This document shows positions 32,348 to 42,811 of a stretch of 64,000 bases of DNA, in pieces. The DNA is taken from assembly GCA_018388625.1 (NCBI GenBank), contig CP074402.1, positions 5,084,001 through 5,148,000 of the forward strand, given 5' to 3'. This DNA is from Nocardiopsis eucommiae (GTDB lineage Bacteria; Actinomycetota; Actinomycetes; Streptosporangiales; Streptosporangiaceae). The notes beneath the pieces are model-generated. The model made no database searches and was not told where the DNA came from. It was given only the letters and a program-made list of their open reading frames with translations. The position numbers and the translations under genes were made by a program. Every line of letters begins with the position of its first letter. Positions within the stretch are counted from its first letter, which is position 1.

Positions 32348-34585
32348 GTGGCAGTGACCACCCCTCCCACACCCGCGCCCAGTGACGAAGGACACCGACG
32401 GCTTGGCAGCACAAGACGCGTTGAAGGTCGCACGACGAGAGTTCCCCCGGCTCCCGAGACCGCGGCGGCCGCCCGAGAGTTCGTGCACGACACCCTCCTC
32501 AGCTGGGGTGTGCCCGATCCCTTCGACGACATCATCCTGCTGGTGAGCGAGCTGGTCACCAACGCCGTCATCCACGCGGACTCCGCGCTGGAGGTGACGG
32601 TGCGCCGCTCGGAGGGGTCGACCGAGGTGATGGTCACCGACTCAGCTCCGGAGCGCGCCGTCCCGCAGGCGGGGCCGCTCGCCGTGGACACCTCGCCCTC
32701 CACGGGCGACGAGCGCAGCGGGGGCCTGGGACTGGCCCTGGCGTCGGCCATCGCGTCCAGCTGGGGCGTGAGCTACGGGCGCAACGACAAGGCCGTGTGG
32801 TTCCGGATCGAGGACCGGCCGGACGACCACCCGTCGTTGGAGTCCCCTCCGGTGCGCCGTGGCCCCTCCCGCCCGGTGCGGCCGCCCGCGTGGTCCGCGC
32901 TGGACTCCGCGCTGGGCTCCCGGCTTTCCCTGCCCCAGCTGCTCGAACGCACCGTGGAGTACTCGACCACCGCGCTGAGCGGGGACGCGGCGTACGTCGC
33001 GCTGGCGACCTCCGACGAGACCATGTGGGAGGTGCGCTCCGCGGTGGGGCTCACCGGCGGCGCTCCCTGGCGTCCGCTGCGGGTGCGCTCGGAGGAGATC
33101 TTCCCGTCAGCCGCGCCCGAGCCCGGCCCCGTGATCAACGACGACATGATGATCTCCCGCACCACCCGGGGCGCCCTGGCCAGGGCCGGGATGCGTTCGC
33201 TGGTGACAGCGCCGCTGATCGTCGACGGCCGGGTGACGGGTCTGCTCGGTGTGGCCTCCACGCGGGCCCGGCACTTCGGTCCCGCGGCGGCCAAGCGGCT
33301 CCAGGAGGGCGCCGACCTGATCGCGCTGCCGGTGGAGCGGTCCCGGCTGGCCGAGGTCGAGCTGAGCCGTCGCGCCTCGCTGAGCTTCCTGGCGGAGGCC
33401 AGCGACCTGCTCGCGGGCACCCTGGACGAGCGGATGACGGGTGCGCTGGCCGCGCAGCTGATCACCTCTCGGCTGGGCCGGTGGTGCGCCATCCACACCA
33501 TCAACGAGCTCGGGATCTCCAGGCTCACCCACGTGGTGCACGGCGACGAGAACCTCAACGACGTCCTGCGTTCCCTGCTGACCGCGCTGCCCCCGCGCGA
33601 GCAGCGCGAACCCGGTCCGCTGTGGTCGCACAAGGACCTGGTCCAGGAGGGTCTGGACGAGCAGATGACCGGCTCGATCGCGCGCGGCCCGGCGATCAGC
33701 ATCCCGCTGGTGGCCCACGGGCGCGCGCTCGGCCGGATGACCATCGGCAAGAACGACTCGGACGACTTCACCCGCGAGGAGGCCGACGTCGCGGACGACC
33801 TCAGCCGCCGGGTGGCGTCGGCCATGGAGAACGCGCGGCTGCACGAGCGGCACACGTCGATGAGCACGGCGCTCCAGCGCAGCCTGCTGCCGCCCAAGGA
33901 CAAGGAGCCGGTGATCCCCGGTGTGGACCACGCGGTCTACTACCGGCCCTCGGACGAGCGCAGCGAGGTGGGCGGGGACTTCTACGACGTGTTCTCGGCG
34001 AGCGGGCGCTGGTGCTTCGCCATCGGTGACGTGTGCGGCACCGGCCCGGAGGCCGCGGCGGTCACGGGGCTGGCCCGGCACACGCTGCGCGCCCTGGCCC
34101 GGGAGGGGTTCACCCCGGCGCACATCATGCAGCGGCTGAACCTGGCGATCCTGGACGAGAACACCTCGACCCGGTTCCTGACGATGCTCTACGGGGAGAT
34201 GACCCCGGCCACCGACGAGGCGGGCGGGATGCGCGTGCGCATGGTCTCGGCCGGGCACCCGCTGCCGCTGCGCCTCAACCAGAAGGGCGAGGTCGAGCCC
34301 TTCGGCACCTCGCAGCCGCTGCTGGGCGCCTTCGAGGACGTGGGTTTCAGCACCGAGAGCGTGGACATCCGCCCCGGAGAAGTGGTGCTGGCCGTGACGG
34401 ACGGCGTCACCGAGCGCCGCAGCGGCTCGGACATGCTCGGTGACGAGGGTCTGATGAAGATCTTCTCCGGCGCGGCGGGCCTCACCGCGCAGGCCGTGAT
34501 CAGCCGGATCGACCGTGAGCTGGAGGAGTACGCCCCGGGCGGCAACTCCGACGACACCGCGATGCTGGTCCTGCGCTTCCTGTAG
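32348..34585 (+). CDS. osaC: OsaC-like multidomain regulator: HATPase, GAF, GAF, SpoIIE phosphatase
   Basis: 745 residues. An RsbW-type HATPase_c_2 domain (about 30-155; N-box LLVSELVTNAVIHADSAL, G-box GGLGLALASAI), two GAF-like domains (about 195-335 and 345-505), and a C-terminal SpoIIE PP2C domain (about 530-745; EVGGDFYDVF, AIGDVCGTGPEAA, VLAVTDGVTERR, NSDDTAMLVL). The combination of anti-sigma kinase and antagonist phosphatase in one chain matches S. coelicolor OsaC, which damps SigB activity after osmotic stress and is likewise divergent from osaA. GTG 32348 has GGGAGGA about 13 bases upstream; GTG 32354 is possible. Confidence 0.88.
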   Translation: MAVTTPPTPAPSDEGHRRLGSTRRVEGRTTRVPPAPETAAAAREFVHDTLLSWGVPDPFDDIILLVSELVTNAVIHADSALEVTVRRSEGSTEVMVTDSAPERAVPQAGPLAVDTSPSTGDERSGGLGLALASAIASSWGVSYGRNDKAVWFRIEDRPDDHPSLESPPVRRGPSRPVRPPAWSALDSALGSRLSLPQLLERTVEYSTTALSGDAAYVALATSDETMWEVRSAVGLTGGAPWRPLRVRSEEIFPSAAPEPGPVINDDMMISRTTRGALARAGMRSLVTAPLIVDGRVTGLLGVASTRARHFGPAAAKRLQEGADLIALPVERSRLAEVELSRRASLSFLAEASDLLAGTLDERMTGALAAQLITSRLGRWCAIHTINELGISRLTHVVHGDENLNDVLRSLLTALPPREQREPGPLWSHKDLVQEGLDEQMTGSIARGPAISIPLVAHGRALGRMTIGKNDSDDFTREEADVADDLSRRVASAMENARLHERHTSMSTALQRSLLPPKDKEPVIPGVDHAVYYRPSDERSEVGGDFYDVFSASGRWCFAIGDVCGTGPEAAAVTGLARHTLRALAREGFTPAHIMQRLNLAILDENTSTRFLTMLYGEMTPATDEAGGMRVRMVSAGHPLPLRLNQKGEVEPFGTSQPLLGAFEDVGFSTESVDIRPGEVVLAVTDGVTERRSGSDMLGDEGLMKIFSGAAGLTAQAVISRIDRELEEYAPGGNSDDTAMLVLRFL

Positions 34586-34601
34586 CCCGTTCCCCGGCCC
34601 T

Positions 34602-34633
34602 GTCGCCCCCGCCCCGCCCGGAGCGGGGGTGAC
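34602..34633. terminator. hairpin between osaC and the NarL regulator
   Basis: Eleven-base arms 34602-34612 and 34623-34633 (one G-U-type pair), ten-base loop, between convergent genes. Confidence 0.65.
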
Positions 34634-34643
34634 GTGCGTGCGG

Positions 34644-35249
34644 TCAGAGCCAGCCCATGTCCTGGGCGGTGCGGATGGCGGACATGCGGTTGTCGGCACC
34701 GGTCTTCCCGATGGCGTTGGACAGGTAGTTGCGGACCGTGCCCTCGGTGAGGTGCAGGGCCGCGGCGATGCGGGCGACGGTCGCGCCGTCGGCGGCGGCG
34801 CGCAGCACCTCGGCCTCGCGGTCGGTGAGCGGGCTCTCCCCGCCGACCATCGCGGCGGCGGCCAGTTCGGTGTCGATGTAGCGTCCGCCCTCGTGGACCC
34901 TGCGGATGGCCCCGGCGAGCTGTTCGACCGGGGCGTCCTTGGCGAGGAAGCCCCGGGCCCCGGAGGTCAGGGCGCGGCGCAGGTAGCCGGGGCGGCCGAA
35001 GCTGGTGAGGATGACGACCCCGCAGTCGGGGGCGCGCCGCTTGAGTTCGGCGGCGGCCTCCAGCCCGGTGGCGCCGGGCATCTCGATGTCCAGGACGGCC
35101 ACGGCGGCCCCGTGTTCGAGGACGGTGTCCACCACCTGGTCGCCCCGGCCCACCTCCGCGACGACCTCCAGGTCGTCCTCCAGTCCGAGGAGCGCGGCGA
35201 TCGCTCCGCGCACCAGGTGTTCGTCGTCGGCGAGCACGAGCTTGATCAC
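34644..35249 (-). CDS. NarL/LuxR-family response regulator
   Basis: 201 residues from GTG 35249, which opens directly with VIKLVLADDEHLVRGAI after a GGAAGG Shine-Dalgarno; the frame extends to 35351 without similarity. REC domain: acidic pair in ADDEH, phospho-Asp in VAVLDIEMPGATGLE, Lys in FLAKDAP. C-terminal LuxR helix-turn-helix: LTDREAEVLRAAADGATVARIAAAL and GTVRNYLSNAIGKTG. DesR-like. No histidine kinase is adjacent, so it is an orphan here. Confidence 0.9.
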   Translation of the reverse strand: MIKLVLADDEHLVRGAIAALLGLEDDLEVVAEVGRGDQVVDTVLEHGAAVAVLDIEMPGATGLEAAAELKRRAPDCGVVILTSFGRPGYLRRALTSGARGFLAKDAPVEQLAGAIRRVHEGGRYIDTELAAAAMVGGESPLTDREAEVLRAAADGATVARIAAALHLTEGTVRNYLSNAIGKTGADNRMSAIRTAQDMGWL

Positions 35250-35437
35250 GGGTGGGGCCTTCCCTGTCGTTCCGGGTCCTGGAGGCGGGGGCGGGGTATC
35301 GTTTCGGACATTGTGGTACATGGATCCCCTGCCTTCGCGGGGAGTACACATCGGGGCACACCGCCGACCAGGGCCGGAGCCAACTCGAAACCACGCTGTA
35401 TCGGGCTCTCACCCTGTTCTAACCCACGCCCCCCAAG

Positions 35438-37181
35438 ATGAAGCAAGTCAGTACATCGTCCCGTCAGCTGGAGGATGAGTTGCACCCGAACGACCCGAGT
35501 GAAGGTCCGGAGACCGGTGCTGGAGCCGAGCACGGCGACGCCGAGCACGGTCGCACCGGGTCCGGTGCCACGGACCAGCCCGAGACCGGTGGGGCGTCCT
35601 TCGAGGGCTCCCTCCCCGAGGACGACGGCGTGACCGGCCAGGAGGCGCCGGGCGAGCCGGCCCCCGGCCCGTCCGCACCCCACTTCTCCGCGCCCGAGGG
35701 CCCCGAGCCCGGCTGGGCGACCGGCCCCAACGACACGGACCGGGCCTCCTACGTCTTCCCCGGCCCCGAGGGCCACCCGGGTACCGCTCCCGGTGCCGCA
35801 CCGGAGGGCCCCCGGCCCGCCGACGGCCCCGAGCGTCCCGGTGGCGTCGGGGGCTTCGGCGCTCCGCAGGGCCCGCCCGCGGGGCACCCGGTTCCCGGGG
35901 CTCCGCCCCAGGGCCCGCCCACCGCGGCCTTCATGGCCGGGGGCACGGCGGCCCGCAGGGGCCCGGCGGCGTCGGTGGCGGGTACCCCCGAGGTCCGCAG
36001 CAGACGGGTCCGTTCGGCCCGCCGCAGTACCAGCAGTTCGGCCCGGGGCCGTTCCCCGGTCAGCCGCAGCAGGCCGAGCGCAGGCGCGGCACCAGTCGGA
36101 TCGTGGTCGTGGCGGCGGCGACCGCCCTGGTCACCAGCCTCATCGTCGGACCGGCGGCCGCTCTGGGCACCGCCTACCTGATGCCCGGTGGGGCGAGCTC
36201 ACCGATCAGTTCGCTCACCGGCGAGCAGGGGTCGACCGCGACCGAGGGCGCCGTCGGTGACGTCGCGGACCAGGTCCTGCCCAGCGTGGTCTCCATCCAG
36301 ACCAGCGCGGGCGGCGGCAGCGGCGTGATCATCTCCTCGGACGGCCAGATCCTGACCAACGCGCACGTGGTGGAGGCGGCCGGTGAGGGCCCCTGCTCGT
36401 GCGGTTCAACGACGGCACCTCGGCGGAGGCGGAGCTGCTCGGGGCCGACCCGGTCTCCGACATCGCCGTGCTCAAGGCCCAGGGCCGTAACGACCTGACC
36501 CCGGCCACGCTCGGGGACTCCGACCAGGTGGGCGTCGGCGGCGACGTGGTGGCGATCGGTTCGCCGCTCGGGCTGTCCGGCACCGTGACCACGGGCGTGG
36601 TGAGCGCCCTCAACCGTCCGGTGAACACCGGTGCCACCGAGAGCGGCGACAGCCAGACCGCGACGGTGATCAACGCGATCCAGACCGACGCCGCGATCAA
36701 CCCCGGCAACTCCGGCGGCCCGCTGGTGAACATGTCCGGTGAGGTGATCGGCGTCAACACCGCCATCGCCGGGCTGTCCCAGGAGAGCGGTTCGGTGGGT
36801 CTGGGGTTCGCCATCCCCATCAACCAGGTCCGACCGATCACCGAGCAGCTGATCGAGACCGGCAGCGCCAGCTACCCGGCCATCCAGGCCACCATCGCGC
36901 CCAGCCCGGTCGGCGGCGCGCAGATCATGGACCTGACCAAGGACGGGGCCGCCGAGAAGGCGGGCCTGAAGGTCGAGGACGTGGTCGTGTCCGTGAACGG
37001 TGAGGCCGTGTCCTCGCCGGACCAGCTGATCGCCCAGATCCGTGCCCTCCGGCCCGGCGACGAGGTCACCCTGGGCGTGCTGCCCGGTGGCAGCGGCTCG
37101 GAGCAGGAGGTCACGGTGACGCTGGGCGAGCAGAGCGCCGCAGCGGCCGAGGAGGAGGCCTCGGAGATCGAGGAGGACTGA
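35438..37181 (+). CDS. HtrA-like S1C serine protease with PDZ domain, two frameshifts
   Basis: About 581 residues. A long Pro/Gly/acidic cytoplasmic N-terminus (1-220) precedes one membrane helix (IVVVAAATALVTSLIVGPAA), then an extracytoplasmic trypsin-like domain with His in TNAHVVEAAG, Asp in DPVSDIAVLK and Ser in NPGNSGGPLV, and a C-terminal PDZ domain (GLKVEDVVVSVNGEAVSSPDQ). Bases are missing in the runs 35939-35943 (G) and 36390-36393 (C). Role: envelope protein quality control. The MprAB-like pair 4 kb downstream is the kind of system that controls PepD, an HtrA protease, in mycobacteria. Confidence 0.88.
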
Positions 37182-37214
37182 CGGGGGCGTCTTCCTTCCC
37201 TTTCTCCGATCCCA

Positions 37215-37256
37215 GGACGGGGGCGGGCTGGCCGCGGGGCCGGCCCGCCCCCGTCC
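37215..37256 (+). terminator. 19-bp-stem terminator after the HtrA-like gene
   Basis: Arms 37215-37233 and 37238-37256 pair along 19 bases with one G-U-type pair and a four-base loop. Confidence 0.75.
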
Positions 37257-37484
37257 GCTGTGCGGGGGTCGTTGGTCCCGAACCGACACTCCCCGCCCGG
37301 GGATGGTGACTTGACACACAAAGGCGGACACGGAGAGTATTCATCCCTGCGCCTTGTGCTAGGTCGCCGGTCGCCTCGGCGTCACCGGAAGGATGGCGAC
37401 GGTCCATACCGGTGGACCACACTCGTGGCAGCCACACCGGACCAGAGCACGGCCCAGCCGCTCGACGCCTCCAGGAGAACCGGT

Positions 37485-38742
37485 ATGTCCACGTCCTTCG
37501 CATCGAAGTCCCCCACCGTTCCCCGGTCTCCGGAGCAGGGACGCGGGGGCGCCGCGTCCGGGTCCTCATCGGCACCGACACCTACCCGCCGGACGTGAAC
37601 GGCGCCGCCTACTTCACCGCCCGGCTCGCCCACGGCCTGGCCGGACGCGGGGCCGAGGTGCACGTCCTGGGCCCCTCCCCACGGGCCGCCCCTACGTGGC
37701 CGAGCGGGACGGGGTGGTGGAGCACCGGCTGCGGTCCATGCCGTCGCTGGCGCACGAGAGCGTGCGCCTGGCACTGCCGCCCGGGGTGCGCGGGCACCTG
37801 AACCGGCTCCTGGACCGGTTGCGCCCCGACACCGTGCACATCCAGAACCACTTCCTGGTCGGGCGGATGCTCACCCACGCCGCGCGTGCCCACGGAATCC
37901 CGGTGGTGGCCACCAACCACTTCATGCCCGAGAACCTCTTCGACCCCATGCGCGTACCGGAGTCCCTGCGCCCGTACGCGGCCCGGCTGGCCTGGTGGGA
38001 CCTGGGTCGCGTCCTGTCCGGGGTCGAGCACGTGACCACGCCGACCCCGGCCGCCGCCGAGCTCCTGACGGACCAGGGGTTCGCCCGCCCGGTGGAGCCG
38101 GTCTCCTGCGGCATCGACCTGGTGCGTTTCCAGCCGCTGCCCGGCAGGGCCCGTGCCGCCGAGCGGAGGCGTCTGCGGGAGGGGTTCGGAATCCCCGATC
38201 TCACGACGATGCTGTTCGTTGGCCGCCTGGACGAGGAGAAGAACGCCGACGAGCTGGTCAGGGCCGTCCGTCTCCTTCCCGGGGTCCAGCTGGTGCTGGC
38301 CGGACACGGCGCGCACCGGGCGCGGCTGGAGGAGCTCGCCCGCGCGGAGGGGGTCACCGACCGGGTGCTCTTCCTCGGGTTCGTCTCCCACGAGGACCTG
38401 CCCGACGTGTACCGGTGCGCGGACGTGTTCACCATCGCGGGAACGGCCGAGCTCCAGAGCATCGCCACCCTGGAGGCCATGGCCAGCGGTCTGCCCGTGG
38501 TGGCGGCCGACGCCATGGCCCTGCCCCACCTGGTGGAGGAGGGCCGCAACGGCTACCTGTACCGGCCCGGCCACCCCGACGAGCTGGCGGAGCGGCTGCG
38601 CCTGGTGGTGGAGGACGAGGCGGCGCGAGCACGGATGGGCGAGCACAGTCGGCTGATGGCGTCCCGGCACAGTCTGGAGGACTCGCTGGAACGCTTCGAG
38701 CGGATCTACCGGGACGCGACGGTCGGCACCCGCCCCTGGTGA
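37485..38742 (+). CDS. GT4-family glycosyltransferase (PimB/MgtA-like), two frameshifts
   Basis: About 420 residues. ATG 37485 has AGGAG eight bases upstream; the family core starts VRVLIGTDTYPPDVNGAAYF after one G missing at 37545-37549 is restored, and a C missing at 37689-37692 reconnects GRPYVAERDGVVEHRLRSMP. The acceptor domain has VHIQNHFLVGRML and TNHFMPENL; the donor domain has FVGRLDEEKNADELVRAV and IATLEAMASGLPVVAADA. NHFMPEN-containing GT4 enzymes include mannosyltransferases that build PI-mannosides or glycolipids; donor and acceptor here are inferred only. Confidence 0.85.
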
Positions 38743-38812
38743 GGGCCAGGTCCGAAACGTCGGTACCTCCTGGTTCGCTCTCCGGGAACGGAACTCGACC
38801 AGAGGAGCGCCC

Positions 38813-39238
38813 ATGGGCACCTGGGGCAGCGGGAACCTCGACAACGACACGGCCGCCGACCACCTGTCCGGCGTCGTCGACCGGCTCGTCGGGGAGGTCG
38901 CCGCGGTGATGGCCGGCGACCCGGTCGAGTGGGAGGCGGACGAGTACTGGGGCGACGCCGTGCCGTGCCACCTGGAGCTGCTGTACGTCCTCGCGCGTGA
39001 GGGCTACTCGGGTGGGCGGCTGCCCGCACCCGAGGTGGTCCTCGGGTGGCGGCGGGACTACATGGCGGCCTGGGAGCGGAGCATCGACGGCCTCGAACCC
39101 TCTCCCCTGTTCAGGGAGGAGCGCCGGGCCGTCCTGCTCCGCACCTTCGACCAGCTGGCCGAGCTGTCAGGCGCCCCGGGCTCCCCCTCAGGGGCCGGTC
39201 AGGGCGGGCTCCCCGGACCCGGTCGACCGGGCGGCTGA
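38813..39238 (+). CDS. DUF4259 family protein
   Basis: 141 residues. The opening MGTWGSGNLDNDTAADHL is diagnostic of DUF4259, followed by two helical segments (VVDRLVGEVAAVM; LELLYVLAREGYSGG) and a Gly/Pro-rich tail. Soluble, no known activity. ATG 38813 has GAGGAG about five bases upstream. Its last 40 bases overlap the end of the convergent sensor-kinase gene. Confidence 0.8.
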   Translation: MGTWGSGNLDNDTAADHLSGVVDRLVGEVAAVMAGDPVEWEADEYWGDAVPCHLELLYVLAREGYSGGRLPAPEVVLGWRRDYMAAWERSIDGLEPSPLFREERRAVLLRTFDQLAELSGAPGSPSGAGQGGLPGPGRPGG

Positions 39239-40933
39239 CCCGGATGACCGGGCGACGATCCCGGCGACGGCCCGAGCGGTCCGGCGGGCGGCTGCCCCTG
39301 GGGAGCCGACGGCGGAGGTCCCTGCGGGTGTCCCGGCGGAGTGGCCGGTGGCCCCTGGGGACCCGACTGAGACCCCGGCGGAGTGACCGGTGGCCCCTGC
39401 GGCACGGGCGGCGGACCGTCCTGCGGCGGCTGGTGGAGCGGCAGCTGGAGGCCGATCACCATGCCACCGCCCTCACGGTTGCGGGCGAACACCCGGCCGC
39501 CGTGGGTCTGCGCGATCTCCCGCACCATGGCCAGGCCCAGACCCGAGCCGGGCAGCCCGCGCGCGACCGTGGCCCGGAAGAAGCGCTCGAAGAGGTGCCC
39601 GATCTCGGCCGGGTCCACCCCGGGCCCCGGTCCAGGACCTCCACCACTCCCCGCGGACCCGGATGACGATCGGCGCGTTCCCGTCGGGGTCGAACTTGGC
39701 GGAGTTCTCCACCGGGTTGGCCAGAGCGCGCTCCAGCGACCCCGGACGGCCCCACACCACGCTGTCGTCGGCGTCCACCAGGATCTCCCGGCCGGTGCGC
39801 CGTCGACTGCGCGCCGCCACCCGCTCCGCGATCCCGGCGAGCGCCACCGCGCTCGGCGTCTCGTCCTCGTGGTTGCCGGTCGCCAGCCCGACCAGCTCGT
39901 TGACCAGGCCGGTGAGCTCCCGGGTCTCCCCCTGGAGGTCGTCGATCAGCCGCTGCCTGCCCTCCGGGCTCAGCCGGTCCACCCGGCCCAGCACCTGGAC
40001 GTTGGTGTGCAGGCTGGTGAGCGGGGTCCTCAGTTCGTGCGCGGCGTCCTGCACGAGACGGCGCTGTTCGTCCTTGGACCGGGCCAGGCGGGCCAGCATC
40101 GCGTTGAACGCGCTGCTCAGCCGCCCCACCTCGTCGTTGCCCGGCTCCTCCGGGGCACCGACCGCGCCGACCGCGTCGGCTCGTTCCCCGGTGCCGTTAC
40201 GGTTCGGGGTGACGGGGTCCAGGCGACCGGTGGAGCTCACGTACTCGGCCGCGTCGGTCAGCCGGACCAGGCGGCCGGTGATGCGGTGGCCGACCAGCCA
40301 GCCCACCGAGGCCGCGCACAGGGCGACCAGCAGCCCCACCCACAGGATCTGGACGGCCAGCCGTCCGATCATCTGCTCCACCGGCGACAGCCGTTGCAGG
40401 AGCTGGATCGCCCCGTGTCCCTCTCCCAGGGACACGGTGCCCACCCGGTACTCCTGGCCCTGGACCAGGGTCTCGCGGGTGTCCACCACCCCGGCGTCGT
40501 CGGCCCGCGCCACCTCCAGGTCCTCGCCGGTGGGACTGAAGGAGGAGAGTTCGTGCCGGTTGGCGAGCAGCTGCGCCCAGGTGCCGTCCGGGGTGAGGAT
40601 CTGGGCGTCCAGGCTGCCGGGCGCCAGGAAGGTGAAGGTGCTGCCGTCCGGGGCGTCCTGGTTGTTCCTCGCGGAGATCTCCAGCTGCCGGGACAGGTTC
40701 TGCACGGCCTCGTTGAACTCGCTCTCGGCGTCAGCCCGGATGAGCGCGGCGGCGGTGCTGTAGGCCAGGGTGCCGACCAAAGCGATGGTGACCGCCGCGA
40801 CCAGGGCGAACAGCACGGCGAACCGGGTGCCGAGGCGCCACTCGCCGGGGTGCAGGACGACGCTGCCGCGCGAGGCGCCGTTGGCGGCGGGAGCTCCGGT
40901 GGGGTCCGTCGTGGGTGCGTTCACGGGCCTCAC
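39199..40933 (-). CDS. MprB-like sensor histidine kinase with proline-rich tail, two frameshifts
   Basis: About 578 residues. Two membrane helices (FAVLFALVAAVTIALVGTLAY; ILWVGLLVALCAASVGWLVG) bracket an extracytoplasmic sensor of about 160 residues; then HAMP, HisKA with phospho-His in DAAHELRTPLTSLH, and HATPase_c, whose G2 box GSGLGLAMVREIAQTHGG is reached only after restoring bases missing at 39649-39652 and 39618-39621. The last 80 residues are Pro/Gly/Gln repeats not usual in the family. GTG 40933 overlaps the regulator stop as GTGA, so translation is coupled. Confidence 0.87.
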
Positions 40934-41628
40934 CCCTGGGGACGCAGCGTGTACCCGACGCCCCGGACCGTCTGGATCAACGGCGGACCGCCGTCCTCCA
41001 GCTTGCGGCGCAGGTAGCTGATGTAGACCGCGAGGTTCTTGGACTCGGGGCCGAAGTCGTAGCCCCAGATGCGGTCGTAGATGGTGGCGTGGTCCAGCAC
41101 GATCCCGGCGTTGCGCATGAGGAGTTCGAGCAGGTCGAACTCGGTCTTGGACAGCTCGATCTCCCGCTCGCCCCGCCAGACCCGGCGGGCCCGGCCGTCC
41201 AGGCGCAGCTCGCCCACCCGCAGCGGTGCGTCCCCGTCGACCTCCTCCGGCACCGGCGCGGCCCGGCGCAGCAGGGCGCGCAGCCGGGCCAGGAGCTCGT
41301 CCAGCTCGAAGGGCTTGGCGAGGTAGTCGTCGGCACCGGCGTCCAGCCCCGCCACCCGCTCCGGGGTCTCCACCCTGGCGGTGAGCATGAGGATCGGGGT
41401 GCGGTCGTGTTCCGCGCGCAGCACACGGGCCACGCCGAGCCCGTCGACCCCGGGCATCATCACGTCGAGGACGAGCAGGTCCACGGGGTCCGCGTGCACG
41501 GCGGCCAGGGCCTGGACGCCGTCCGCCGCCGTCCGCACCGTGTACCCCTCCAGTTGGAGGGCGCGTTCCAGGGACTCCCTGATGGCCCGGTCATCGTCGG
41601 CGATCAGGACGGTGGCGGTGCTTTCCAT
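40930..41628 (-). CDS. OmpR-family response regulator, MprA-like
   Basis: About 232 residues. REC domain: ADDDRAIRE, phospho-Asp in LLVLDVMMPGVDGLG, LTARVE and YLAKPFELDE. C-terminal winged helix: IELSKTEFDLLELLMRNAG and YDFGPESKNLAVYISYLRRK, ending VRGVGYTLR. The start is set at ATG 41628, where family similarity begins, with GGGAG about 11 bases upstream; ATG 41646 is possible. Operon with the sensor kinase. MprA-type regulators answer envelope stress. Confidence 0.9.
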   Translation of the reverse strand: MESTATVLIADDDRAIRESLERALQLEGYTVRTAADGVQALAAVHADPVDLLVLDVMMPGVDGLGVARVLRAEHDRTPILMLTARVETPERVAGLDAGADDYLAKPFELDELLARLRALLRRAAPVPEEVDGDAPLRVGELRLDGRARRVWRGEREIELSKTEFDLLELLMRNAGIVLDHATIYDRIWGYDFGPESKNLAVYISYLRRKLEDGGPPLIQTVRGVGYTLRPQG

Positions 41629-41697
41629 GGCCCCATGCTCTCCCACGTTGGTGAGAGGGCGGTAAGAGGCGGGCCGGAGGGAGACGAGACCGGTGGC

Positions 41698-42644
41698 TCA
41701 GGCGCCGGGGTCGAAGGTCCGGGTGCGGCCGAGCCCGGCGGCACGGCCCTTGCCCGCCACCACCAGCGCCATCTTGCGCGAGGCCTCGTCGAGCATCTCC
41801 TCACCGAGCATCACGGCGCCGCGCCGGTCCACGGTGGTGGCGTGCTCGTAGGCGTCCAGGATCAGCTCGGCGTGGTCGTAGTCCTCCTGGGAGGGGGCGT
41901 AGGCCTCGTTGACCGCCTCCACCTGGAGCGGGTGCAGGACCCACTTCCCGTCGAACCCGAGGGCGGCGGTGCGTCCGGCCGCCCTGCGGAGGGCGTCGAC
42001 GTCACGGATCTGGAGGTAGGGGCCGTCGATGGCCTGGAGCCCGTGGGCGCGCGCCGCCACGAGGATGCGCATGAGCACGTGGTGATAGGCGTCGCCGGTG
42101 TCGTATCCGGGCGGCTGCTCCCCACGACCAGGCTCTTCATGTTGACGGAGGCCATGAAGTCGGCGGGTCCGTAGACCAGCGTCTCCAGGCGGGGTGAGGC
42201 GGCGGCGATCCGGTCCACCTCGACCAGGCCCCGGGCGTCCTCGATCTGCGCCTCGATGCCGATCCGGCCGACCGGGAGGCGGCAGGCGCGTTCGATCTGG
42301 GTGAGCAGGGTGTCCAGCCACTGGACGTCCCGGGCCTCGGTGACCTTGGGCAGGACGAGGGTGTCGACGTGGGCGCCGGCCCCCTCGACCACGGCGATGA
42401 CGTCGCGGTAGGCCCACTCGGTGGTGACGTCGTTGACGCGTACCGACCGGACCCGCCCCTCCCAGCCGCCGTCGTTGAGCGCGCGGACCACGGTGGCGCG
42501 GGCGTCCTCCTTCTCCAGCGGCGCCACGGCGTCCTCCAGGTCGAGGAAGAAGGCGTCCGTGCGCAGTCCCCGGGCCTTCTCCACGAACCGGGGGTTGGAC
42601 CCCGGGACCGCGAGTACCGACCGTCGTGACCTGAGTTCGCCCAT
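41698..42644 (-). CDS. CitE/HpcH-like CoA lyase, frameshifted
   Basis: About 316 residues. TIM-barrel features of the citrate-lyase-beta/malyl-CoA lyase family: RSVLAVPGSNPRFVEKA, DAFFLDLEDAVAP with metal-binding acidic residues, VLPKVTEARD, IEAQIEDARGL, and GKWVLHPLQVEAVNEAYAP. Cleaves or hydrolyses a 3-hydroxyacyl-CoA-type substrate. One base is missing in the C run 42120-42123, restoring SLVVGEQPPGYDTGDAYHHVL. No other citrate lyase subunits are near, so it is the stand-alone type. ATG 42644 follows a GGGGAGCGGG sequence. Confidence 0.85.
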
Positions 42645-42811
42645 CGTCGCCCGCTCCCCTGCCCTGTGTTCCGCTGCTGTTGGCCGCACGGGTCATCATC
42701 GCACCGTGCCCGGGCGCCGCACGAGGCGCGCCCCCGTCGCTGCGTAGAGTGTGAGCTGGGACGGGGGCCGCTCCTTCGTCCGGGGACACGCAGGGGAACA
42801 CGGGAGTACAC

